7,194 bases of DNA from an uncultured Aliarcobacter sp. (GTDB taxonomy: Bacteria; Campylobacterota; Campylobacteria; Campylobacterales; Arcobacteraceae), in assembly GCA_947629065.1 (NCBI GenBank), contig CANRCH010000093.1:1-7194 (forward strand). Direction: 5' to 3'. Made by a program: the position numbers and the translations under genes. Of the stretch, positions 1 to 5,111 are shown one piece after another. The notes under the pieces are model-generated. The model had not been told where the DNA came from. It searched no databases and saw only the letters and a list, made by a program, of their open reading frames with translations. Position 1 is the first letter of the stretch. Each line of letters opens with the position of its first letter.

Positions 1-1070
1 ACCTCTCTATTTGGTAATTTTAAAGTATAGATAATATCCATATCTTCATCTACTTCAACCTTATCAATAGTTAAATACCCACTTTGATAAAGTATTGTTT
101 CTATATTTAGATTCTCTATACTAAATGCACCTAAAAAACTCTCATTTGTTTTTATATTTGATAAATCAGGTAAGAAGTATTGATTTTTCTTGATTAGTTT
201 TATTAAAAAACTTGGTGTTCCTGTTTCAAACCAATAGTTTTTAAATAAAAAGTTATTTCCAATAAACTGTAATATATCAAATGGATTATACATAGGGCTT
301 TTTAAGAAGTTATATCCATTGTACCACTCTTTTATCAGACTCATATCTGCACCAGCTAAATGCTCTTTAAATACAGTTTCTAAATCATTTTGACTATATC
401 CACAAATATCTCCAAACTCTTCTTGAAGTGAAATATCTACGATATTATTTAATCCACTAAAAATAGATGTTTTTGCAAACTTACTAACTCCTGTTAAAAA
501 TGCAAATCTTACAAACTCATCACTTCCTTTTATTACACTATATAAGTTTACAAGTCCATTTCTAATCTCATTTGCTATTTCAGTATCTGTAATATTATCT
601 AAGATGGGTTTATCATATTCATCTACAAGGATTACAACTTTTTCTTGGTATTTTTCGTAAGCTTTTCTGATTAACTCCTCAAAACAACCCGCAATACTGT
701 TTTTTTCTTCACACTCTATATTTAAATCTCTTTGATTGTTTTTTAAAGTTCTAATAATAGAATCTTCTAGTTCTTCTTTGTTTTCTACTCTACCTTTTGA
801 AAAGTCTATTCGTATAACAGGATGCTTTTTATCCCAGTTCCATTTATTTTCAATTTCTAAATCTTTGAAATACTCTTTCTTCCCTTCAAAAATATTTCTT
901 AAAGTATCTATAAAAAGTGATTTACCAAATCTTCTTGGACGTGAAAGAAATACATATTGGTACTTTTCTATTAGATTATAAGCAATTCCTGTTTTATCAA
1001 CATATACAAAATCATCTTCTCTTATTTTACTAAAAGTTTGAATACCTATTGGAAGTTTTTTTAGTTGCAT
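1..1070 (-). CDS. AAA-ATPase-like / PD-(D/E)XK nuclease family protein (3' end beyond the window)
   Basis: I translated the complement by hand: 356 codons run without a stop from ATG at 1070-1068 to the left edge, so the start is intact and the C-terminus is missing. The protein matches the AAA-ATPase-like family (PF09820 type). It has a degenerate P-loop RPRRFGKS at residues 44-51, a Walker B strand VVILVDEYDKP at 145-155, the family-typical GVSKFAKTSIFSGLNNI stretch from 194, YNGYNF at 250-255, YNPFDIL at 261-267, ETGTPSFL at 282-289 and YQSGYLTI at 328-335. The last visible residues, LPNRE, form the usual hinge before the C-terminal PD-(D/E)XK (DUF1703/PF08011) nuclease domain, which is therefore expected to the left of the window. 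AAGGG lies 7 nt upstream of the ATG as a ribosome binding site. Members are abundant and often multicopy in Bacteroidetes and Campylobacterota, and their biological role is not established. Family assignment is firm; function is unknown. Confidence 0.88.
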   Translation of the reverse strand, partial: MQLKKLPIGIQTFSKIREDDFVYVDKTGIAYNLIEKYQYVFLSRPRRFGKSLFIDTLRNIFEGKKEYFKDLEIENKWNWDKKHPVIRIDFSKGRVENKEELEDSIIRTLKNNQRDLNIECEEKNSIAGCFEELIRKAYEKYQEKVVILVDEYDKPILDNITDTEIANEIRNGLVNLYSVIKGSDEFVRFAFLTGVSKFAKTSIFSGLNNIVDISLQEEFGDICGYSQNDLETVFKEHLAGADMSLIKEWYNGYNFLKSPMYNPFDILQFIGNNFLFKNYWFETGTPSFLIKLIKKNQYFLPDLSNIKTNESFLGAFSIENLNIETILYQSGYLTIDKVEVDEDMDIIYTLKLPNRE

Positions 1071-1094
1071 TTAAATACCCTTAGAATTTACTAT

Positions 1095-1107
1095 TTAATA
1101 TAATATC
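1095..1107 (-). promoter_or_regulatory. candidate -10 region for the AAA-ATPase-like gene
   Basis: On the minus strand the sequence GATATTATATTAA gives overlapping -10-like hexamers (TATTAT and TATATT) about 28-35 nt before the ATG at 1070. This would leave a leader of roughly 20 nt carrying the AAGGG ribosome binding site. The surroundings are so AT-rich that such matches are expected by chance, and no -35 is evident. The plus strand of the same spot reads TATAAT, but no plus-strand gene follows it. Confidence 0.3.
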
Positions 1108-1177
1108 TTTAATTAAATAAAGCCTAGGTAATAATTTTAATGATGGATGATTTGTAAAATGTAGATAAATGCTTAGG

Positions 1178-1254
1178 TGGTACGCCCAGTAGGAGTCGAA
1201 CCCACAACCTCTCGGGTCGAAACCGAGCATTCTATCCAGTTGAACTATGGACGC
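1178..1254 (-). tRNA. tRNA-Arg (anticodon UCG)
   Basis: The minus strand folds as a complete 77-nt cloverleaf with an encoded CCA. The acceptor stem GCGTCCA pairs with TGGGCGT (two G-U pairs). The D arm is GTTC/GAAT around the loop AACTGGATA, the anticodon stem is CTCGG/CCGAG around the loop TTTCGAC, the variable loop is AGGTT, and the T arm is GTGGG/CCTAC around TTCGACT, followed by discriminator A and CCA. The anticodon TCG lies at 1220-1218 and reads CGN arginine codons, chiefly CGA/CGG. A at position 20 of the D loop and C35 in the anticodon agree with known arginyl-tRNA synthetase identity elements. It lies 37 nt downstream of the mqnP stop on the same strand. A 73-aa open frame crossing this gene is not real. 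Confidence 0.96.
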
Positions 1255-1273
1255 ACCAAAAAATAAGAGTGTG

Positions 1274-1282
1274 ATTTTAGCA
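1274..1282 (-). promoter_or_regulatory. probable extended -10 promoter of tRNA-Arg
   Basis: On the minus strand TGCTAAAAT follows a run of five T, matching the Campylobacterota sigma-70 pattern of a T-rich tract, TGN and a -10 hexamer without a defined -35. The hexamer ends 19 nt before the tRNA 5' end, so transcription would start about 12 nt before the mature tRNA, which suits RNase P processing. It overlaps a small hairpin at the end of mqnP. Inference from pattern only. Confidence 0.45.
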
Positions 1283-1296
1283 AAAACTTGCTTAAA
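1275..1296 (-). terminator. weak hairpin at the mqnP stop codon
   Basis: AGCAA and TTGCT (1279-1283 and 1288-1292) form a 5-bp stem with a 4-nt loop. Three more A-T pairs extend it across a T-T mismatch (1275-1277 with 1294-1296). It overlaps the mqnP stop codon at 1294-1292. On the minus strand it is followed by AAATC rather than a direct T-run; a T6 tract occurs only about 13 nt later. It may slow or process the mqnP transcript before the tRNA, but it is not a textbook intrinsic terminator. Confidence 0.2.
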
Positions 1297-2167
1297 AAAC
1301 AATCCTATCTATAAGTACCAAAACAAAAAACATAATTCCCAAATATCCATTTACAGTGAAAAATGCTCTGTCAATTTTTCTAAAATCTTTGTTTACTAAA
1401 TAGTGTTCATAAGTTAGCATTAAAGCTGATAATATAAGTGCAAGATATGCAAAATATGATAAATTTGCAATCAAAATAAACAGTAACCAAAAAACAATAG
1501 TTAAGCTATGAAATATTTTTGAGAAAAGCATAGTTTTTTCTGCTCCAAAAATAGATGGAATAGAGTGAAGACCTAGTTTTTTATCTACATCAATATCTTG
1601 TAAAGAGTAAAGTAAATCAAATCCAGCAACCCAAAACATAACTCCACAACTAAGCATCAAAACCCAAAGTGGAATTGATTCACTAACAGCTACAACTCCA
1701 GCAATTGGTGCAAGAGCCAAAGAAACGCCTAATATTATATGTGCAAGATATGAAAATCTTTTGAAATATGAGTAAGATGCCAAAATTAGTAAAATAGGAA
1801 CAGATAAATATAGTGCTAAATCATTTATAAAGTATGCAACCATAATAAATATAAAAGCATTTACTAAAACAAAAACCATCATAGAAGTTGGACTAATTCT
1901 GCCATCTACATTTGGTCTATTTTTTGTTCTAGGATTTAGACCATCTATATCTCTATCCATAAAACGGTTGAATCCCATTGCGAAATTTCGTGCACTTACA
2001 GCTGCTAAAACACCAAGGATTAAAAGCTTAAATCCAAACCAAACAGAACCATTTATAATACTAGAAGATACAATCATAGCAATAAAAATAAATGGCAGTG
2101 CAAAAACAGAATGAGTAAATACAACTAACTCACTAAAATCTTTTATTTTTTTAATTAACTTTTCCAT
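1292..2167 (-). CDS. mqnP: UbiA-family prenyltransferase, probable menaquinone (futalosine-pathway) MqnP
   Basis: A polytopic membrane enzyme of 291 aa with about eight or nine hydrophobic segments. It has both UbiA aspartate-rich motifs: N67-R68-x-x-D71-x-x-x-D75 and D184-x-x-Y187-x-x-x-D191-x-x-x-D195, the latter followed by KKLGLHSIP. These bind the Mg-complexed polyprenyl diphosphate. Campylobacterota make menaquinone by the futalosine route, where MqnP prenylates 1,4-dihydroxy-6-naphthoate. That makes MqnP more likely than ubiquinone-type UbiA (4-hydroxybenzoate), although databases often label it ubiA. I chose ATG at 2167 because the family begins MxKLIKKIKDFSELVVF. An in-frame TTG at 2185 would add six residues, MDKICP, with no better ribosome site; the Shine-Dalgarno signal is weak for both. 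It is divergent from the lipoprotein-miaA pair and lies directly upstream of tRNA-Arg on the same strand. Confidence 0.88.
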   Translation of the reverse strand: MEKLIKKIKDFSELVVFTHSVFALPFIFIAMIVSSSIINGSVWFGFKLLILGVLAAVSARNFAMGFNRFMDRDIDGLNPRTKNRPNVDGRISPTSMMVFVLVNAFIFIMVAYFINDLALYLSVPILLILASYSYFKRFSYLAHIILGVSLALAPIAGVVAVSESIPLWVLMLSCGVMFWVAGFDLLYSLQDIDVDKKLGLHSIPSIFGAEKTMLFSKIFHSLTIVFWLLFILIANLSYFAYLALILSALMLTYEHYLVNKDFRKIDRAFFTVNGYLGIMFFVLVLIDRIVF

Positions 2168-2185
2168 GGGGCAGATTTTATCCAA

Positions 2186-2236
2186 GATATAATTAAATCA
2201 AGTTATAATAAAAGAAAATATTAAAATGAGAAAACT
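2186..2236. promoter_or_regulatory. divergent promoter region between mqnP and the lipoprotein-miaA pair
   Basis: This very AT-rich spacer serves both directions. On the plus strand TATAAT at 2204-2209, preceded by GT, is a good -10 box and would place the start near 2216, about 20 nt before the lipoprotein ATG. The same core read on the minus strand gives TATTAT/TATAAC, about 35-40 nt before the mqnP ATG, so the two -10 elements may overlap. A four-codon frame (ATG at 2226, stop at 2238-2240) overlaps the lipoprotein start as ATGA; it is probably fortuitous. Confidence 0.45.
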
Positions 2237-2419
2237 ATGAAAAACTACCTATTTCTAAGCCTTTTTATACTCTTTTTTCAAGGGTGTAGCTCAAAAATAC
2301 AAGATAGTGTTACAAAATCAACAATTGAAGATAATACATATTTAATAGAGAAACTTATTCAAAAAGAAAAAGAGATAAATGAACTAAATAAAAAACTAGA
2401 AGAGTGTGAAAAGAATTGA
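2237..2419 (+). CDS. small coiled-coil lipoprotein (hypothetical)
   Basis: A 60-aa protein that starts MKNYLFLSLFILFFQGCSS: a short basic N-terminus, a hydrophobic core, and a lipobox-like FQGC with the cysteine at residue 17. It is therefore predicted to be exported, lipidated at Cys17 and cut by signal peptidase II, leaving a 44-aa mature peptide. The mature part is polar, and residues from about 37 to 60 (EKLIQKEKEINELNKKLEE) have heptad spacing of I/L typical of a short coiled coil, so oligomerisation or a partner is likely. Its stop codon overlaps the TTG start of miaA by four bases, implying translational coupling. The ribosome site is weak (GAG about 6 nt upstream). I do not recognise a characterised family. 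A -10 box at 2204-2209 probably drives it. Confidence 0.75.
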   Translation: MKNYLFLSLFILFFQGCSSKIQDSVTKSTIEDNTYLIEKLIQKEKEINELNKKLEECEKN

Positions 2420-3228
2420 AAGAAATAGCTATTATTGGAACAACAGCATCTGGAAAAACAGCTTTAAGTATAGAACTTGCCGCTAAAACAAACTCTATAA
2501 TACTTTCACTTGATTCAATGTGTGTTTATAAAGAAGCGAATATTGTAAGTGCAAAACCTAGCTTAGAAGAAAGAGGGGATATTATTCATTTTGGAATAGA
2601 TGAAGTCTTTTTAGATGAAGATTTTGATGTAGTATCTTTTATAGAAACATATAAAAAAGCAAAAGAGTTTGCACAAAAAAATTCTAAAAACTTAATCATA
2701 GTTGGTGGAACAGGCTTTTATTTAAAAGCCTTAATAGATGGACTAAGTAGTGGAATTTCAACAAAAGATAAAATAGAAACTATGGATATATCACTAGAAG
2801 ATGCTTATGAATTTTTATTAAAAAATGATTTTGAATATATGCAAAAAATAGAAAAAAATGATAGATATAGAGTAGAGAAAGCATATTTGATATATAAAAA
2901 TAGTGGTCTGTTTCCTAGTATTTATTTTAAAAAAAATCTAAAAACTCCAATAGCACCAAATTTAAAGATATTTGAGATTTTGTGGGAGAAAGAGGAACTT
3001 CACAAAAGAGTAGATTTAAGAACTAAACAGATGATTGAACAAGGTTTGATTGATGAGATTATATTTTTAGAGAAAAAATATTCAAGAAAGCCAAATGCAA
3101 TGAGTAGTATTGGAGTTGTGGAAACTTTAGATTATTTGGATGGTAAAATAAAGAGTAAAAAAGAGTTAGAAGAAAAAATCTTGCAAAACGACAAAACACC
3201 TTTAATAAAGGGCAATTTCAAAATATAA
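2416..3228 (+). CDS. miaA: tRNA dimethylallyltransferase MiaA, C-terminus frameshifted
   Basis: MiaA transfers the dimethylallyl group to N6 of A37 in tRNAs that read UNN codons. The reading frame gives 270 aa with P-loop GTTASGKT (8-15), SLDSMCVYKE with the catalytic-type Asp33, SAKPS (45-49), IIVGGTGFYLKALIDGL (94-110), KNDRYRVEKA (147-156) and MSSIGVVETLDYLDGKI (229-245), all typical of Campylobacterota MiaA. The start is TTG, sharing TTGA with the lipoprotein stop. After about residue 254 the frame is wrong: the last residues (ILQNDKTPLIKGNFKI) resemble nothing in the family. The expected AKRQxTFNKxQF tail is encoded in the -1 frame from 3183. A six-A run (3173-3178) lies just before the break, and about six residues of the preceding helix (family pattern IxxNTxxL) appear deleted. 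The visible product therefore lacks a conserved C-terminal segment and may be inactive unless slippage restores it. Family call is firm; functional state is uncertain. Confidence 0.85.
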   Translation: MKEIAIIGTTASGKTALSIELAAKTNSIILSLDSMCVYKEANIVSAKPSLEERGDIIHFGIDEVFLDEDFDVVSFIETYKKAKEFAQKNSKNLIIVGGTGFYLKALIDGLSSGISTKDKIETMDISLEDAYEFLLKNDFEYMQKIEKNDRYRVEKAYLIYKNSGLFPSIYFKKNLKTPIAPNLKIFEILWEKEELHKRVDLRTKQMIEQGLIDEIIFLEKKYSRKPNAMSSIGVVETLDYLDGKIKSKKELEEKILQNDKTPLIKGNFKI

Positions 3229-3284
3229 ATTCAAATATAATTACTGGCTTAAATTCAGAGATTATTAAGTATTTTTCGATATAA
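3183..3284 (+). pseudogene. miaA: out-of-frame C-terminal tail of miaA
   Basis: Reading from 3183 in the frame one base behind the miaA start frame gives AKRQNTFNKGQF and then about 21 further sense codons to TAA at 3282-3284. AKRQxTFNKxQF is the conserved MiaA C-terminal signature (E. coli-type proteins have AKRQxTW here), so this is the displaced end of miaA and not an independent gene; it has no start codon or ribosome site. If the frames were joined by -1 slippage on the A6 run the product would be 289 aa, close to the usual length in Campylobacterota. The displaced tail has no stop or obvious decay, so the lesion is either recent or bypassed. Confidence 0.75.
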
Positions 3285-3285
3285 T
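3271..3285 (+). promoter_or_regulatory. promoter of the rpmE operon
   Basis: A perfect TATAAT at 3280-3285 is preceded by a run of five T (3272-3276) and CGA, so a G lies in the extended -10 position. This is the best Campylobacterota sigma-70 pattern in the window. The expected start lies near 3292, giving a leader of about 70 nt before rpmE. The hexamer overlaps the ancestral miaA stop codon at 3282-3284, so the promoter is embedded in the end of the displaced miaA tail. Confidence 0.65.
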
Positions 3286-3361
3286 CCCGTCTTCAGAGCC
3301 TATTAAAGGACAGCAAAGACCTGATCTTTTTTTAGGCAATAATTAAAAAAAGGAAAATGGA
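3286..3361 (+). promoter_or_regulatory. rpmE 5' leader with alternative hairpins
   Basis: Two mutually exclusive folds are visible. In the first, GTCTT (3289-3293) pairs with AAGAC (3316-3320) and encloses CCT/AGG (3299-3301 with 3307-3309); after 6 nt a T7 run (3327-3333) follows, which is terminator-like. In the second, GCCTA (3298-3302) pairs with TAGGC (3333-3337), and AAAG (3305-3308) pairs with CTTT (3326-3329), which buries the T-run. The ribosome site AAGGA at 3350-3354 lies 7 nt before the rpmE ATG. Leader-based control of L31 genes is known in other bacterial groups; this particular structure is my inference and may be chance. Confidence 0.3.
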
Positions 3362-3565
3362 ATGAAAAAAGATATTCATCCAGATTATAAACTATGCCAA
3401 GTTTCTTGTGCATGTGGAAATAGCTTTGAAACAAAATCAAATGTTGAGTCAATGAGAATTGACATTTGTTCTGCTTGTCACCCATTCTTCACAGGAGAGC
3501 AAAAAATCGTTGATGCTGCTGGAAGAGTTGAGAAATTCAGAGCAAAATATGGTATGGCTAAATAA
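3362..3565 (+). CDS. rpmE: 50S ribosomal protein L31 (zinc-binding, type A)
   Basis: A 67-aa protein that starts MKKDIHPDY and contains [21 protein letters not shown], the hallmark of bacterial L31 (bL31). All four zinc ligands are present: Cys16, Cys18, Cys36 and Cys39. It is therefore the Zn-dependent form and not the cysteine-free paralogue (YkgM/RpmE2) made under zinc starvation. L31 sits on the central protuberance of the 50S subunit and helps form the bridge to the 30S head. The ribosome site AAGGA is well placed 7 nt before the ATG. It is first in the operon, and its stop is 9 nt before rsmI. An ATG 5 nt upstream opens only a two-codon frame and is not the start. Confidence 0.97.
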   Translation: MKKDIHPDYKLCQVSCACGNSFETKSNVESMRIDICSACHPFFTGEQKIVDAAGRVEKFRAKYGMAK

Positions 3566-3574
3566 TACAACGCC

Positions 3575-4390
3575 ATGTTGTGCCTAGTTCCAACTCCAAT
3601 AGGAAACCTTGAGGATATGTCCCAAAGGGCTATTAAGGCCCTATTGGAAGCGGAACTAATTTTTTGTGAAGATACAAGAGTAACAAAAAAACTTCTAAAT
3701 CTTTTAAGTGAAAAATATGCTTATGACTTTTCAAACAAAGAGTTCAAATCTTTTCACTCTCACAATGAAGATGAGATTTTAAAAACTATAACAAAAGATA
3801 CTTTTACTAAAAATGTTGTTTATTGTAGTGATGCAGGAATGCCTTGCGTTAGTGATCCTGGGGCTAAACTTGTAGAATTTTGTATAAAAAACAGTATAGA
3901 ATATGATGTGATTCCTGGAGCAAATGCACTTTTAACAGCTTTTGCTATGAGTGGATTTAACTATACAGAGTTTACTTTTTTTGGGTTTCTAGATCATAAG
4001 GGTGCCACTAGGGCTTCAAAACTTGAAGAGGTATTAAATAATTCAAGAGTTTCAATTCTTTATGAATCTCCACATAGACTTATAAAACTTCTTGAAGAGT
4101 TAAACAAAAAAGAGCCAAACAGAACAATATTTTTAGTAAAAGAGATAAGTAAAAAGTTTCAAGAGACTTTTAAAGATAGTGCAGAAAATATCTATTTAAA
4201 TCTAAAAAATGTAGATATAAAAGGTGAATGGGTAGTGGTGATTGAACCAAAAGAGAAAATTGGTTTAAATTTGGAATTAGAAGATATTCTTCCTTTGGAA
4301 CTTCCTCCAAAAATAAAAGCAAAACTAATTGCAAAATTAAGTGGTGAGAGTGTAAAAGAGGTTTATCAAAAATTATTGGATAAAATATAA
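3575..4390 (+). CDS. rsmI: 16S rRNA (cytidine-1402-2'-O)-methyltransferase RsmI
   Basis: A 271-aa SAM-dependent methyltransferase of the tetrapyrrole-methylase fold (class III). Visible family motifs are LVPTPIGNLEDMSQRAI (4-20), CEDTR (31-35), SFHSHNE (59-65), VVYCSDAGMPCVSDPGAKLV (81-100; SAM-binding glycine/aspartate loop), IPGANALLTAFAMSGF (113-128), YESPHR (163-168) and KEISKKFQETF (189-199). It 2'-O-methylates C1402 of 16S rRNA in the decoding centre, where RsmH adds a second methyl group in well-studied bacteria. The start at 3575 has no recognisable Shine-Dalgarno sequence. It lies 9 nt after the rpmE stop, so it probably relies on ribosomes finishing rpmE. Its stop is 1 nt before the next ATG. 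Length is close to the usual 270-290 aa. Confidence 0.95.
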   Translation: MLCLVPTPIGNLEDMSQRAIKALLEAELIFCEDTRVTKKLLNLLSEKYAYDFSNKEFKSFHSHNEDEILKTITKDTFTKNVVYCSDAGMPCVSDPGAKLVEFCIKNSIEYDVIPGANALLTAFAMSGFNYTEFTFFGFLDHKGATRASKLEEVLNNSRVSILYESPHRLIKLLEELNKKEPNRTIFLVKEISKKFQETFKDSAENIYLNLKNVDIKGEWVVVIEPKEKIGLNLELEDILPLELPPKIKAKLIAKLSGESVKEVYQKLLDKI

Positions 4391-4391
4391 A

Positions 4392-5081
4392 ATGATAGTA
4401 TATGGAAAACAAATAGTGCTTTATGTTCTTGATAAGCACCCTGAATTAATTGAAGAGATTTTTTTATCAAAAGAGATTGATAGTAAGCTTTTTACAAGAT
4501 TTGCAAGATTAAATAAAAAAATTCATAAAGTTGATAATCAAAAAGCACAAGCTTTAGCAAAAGGTGGTAACCACCAAGGATTAATTGTAAAGCTTAGTGA
4601 TTACAACTATACATCTATAAAAGATTTAAAAAATCTGAACTTCATCGTAGTTTTAGATGGTCTTACAGATGTTGGAAATATTGGAGCGATTGCAAGAACT
4701 TGTTACTCTTTAGGAATTGATGGTTTAATTGCAGCTGATGTAAAAACTGTAAATAATTCAGGAACTATAAGAACAAGTGCTGGGGCATTGCTTGATTTAC
4801 CATTTGGGATTCATCCAAGAAGTGTTGATTTAGCAAGTGAGTTAAAAGATGCAGGATTTACACTAATTGGTGCAACTATGGATGGAATAGATTTAAAGAA
4901 ATATGGAAAAATCGAATCTACAGATAAAGTTGCACTTATTTTAGGAAACGAAGGTGAGGGAATTAGCCCTAAAGTTGCAAAAAAACTAGATTTAAAAGTA
5001 GCTATTAAAATGCATGAAGAGTTTGACTCTTTAAATGTAAGCGCAGCAGCAGCAATTTTAATCTACACACTTAAAAGATAA
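4392..5081 (+). CDS. rlmB: SpoU/TrmH-family rRNA 2'-O-methyltransferase, RlmB-like
   Basis: A 229-aa SPOUT enzyme with an N-terminal L30e-like substrate-binding domain (MIVYGKQIVLYVLD; GNHQGLIVKL at 59-68). The knotted catalytic domain shows all three SpoU motifs: motif 1 LDGLTDVGNIGAIARTC (88-104) with Asn95 and Arg102, motif 2 LILGNEGEGIS (182-192) with Glu187, and motif 3 SLNVSAAAAI (213-222). The domain order and GNHQG match RlmB, which makes Gm2251 in the 23S rRNA P loop. TrmH (tRNA Gm18) or another SpoU member cannot be excluded from sequence alone. It starts 1 nt after the rsmI stop without a clear ribosome site, so the two are probably translationally coupled. It is slightly shorter than E. 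coli RlmB (about 243 aa). Confidence 0.85.
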   Translation: MIVYGKQIVLYVLDKHPELIEEIFLSKEIDSKLFTRFARLNKKIHKVDNQKAQALAKGGNHQGLIVKLSDYNYTSIKDLKNLNFIVVLDGLTDVGNIGAIARTCYSLGIDGLIAADVKTVNNSGTIRTSAGALLDLPFGIHPRSVDLASELKDAGFTLIGATMDGIDLKKYGKIESTDKVALILGNEGEGISPKVAKKLDLKVAIKMHEEFDSLNVSAAAAILIYTLKR

Positions 5082-5111
5082 AAAAGATATAAAAATTTAA
5101 AAGGAAAAAAT

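Noticed and set aside
736..981. 81-aa plus-strand open frame, Ser/Phe-rich
   Set aside because: It lies entirely antisense to the AAA-ATPase-like gene, whose minus-strand frame has intact family motifs; no ribosome site.
1081..1177. Integration (att) site at the tRNA-Arg 3' end
   Set aside because: No direct repeat of the tRNA 3' end, integrase or transposase is visible within the window, so nothing supports an island boundary here.
1081..1302. 73-aa minus-strand open frame
   Set aside because: It runs through the complete tRNA-Arg cloverleaf and the end of mqnP; a translation of tRNA sequence and not a gene.
2168..2185. TTG start for mqnP at 2185
   Set aside because: It would add MDKICP before the family-typical N-terminus; ATG at 2167 matches the family and neither has a better ribosome site.
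3357..3365. ATG-GAA-TGA mini-frame overlapping the rpmE start
   Set aside because: Only 2 nt from the AAGGA site, too close for initiation; the rpmE ATG at 3362 has ideal spacing.
3303..3485. 60-aa minus-strand open frame
   Set aside because: Antisense to the rpmE leader and coding region, which is certain.
4170..4439. 89-aa minus-strand open frame
   Set aside because: Antisense shadow of the end of rsmI and the start of rlmB; leucine/histidine-rich composition reflects the complementary AT-rich codons.
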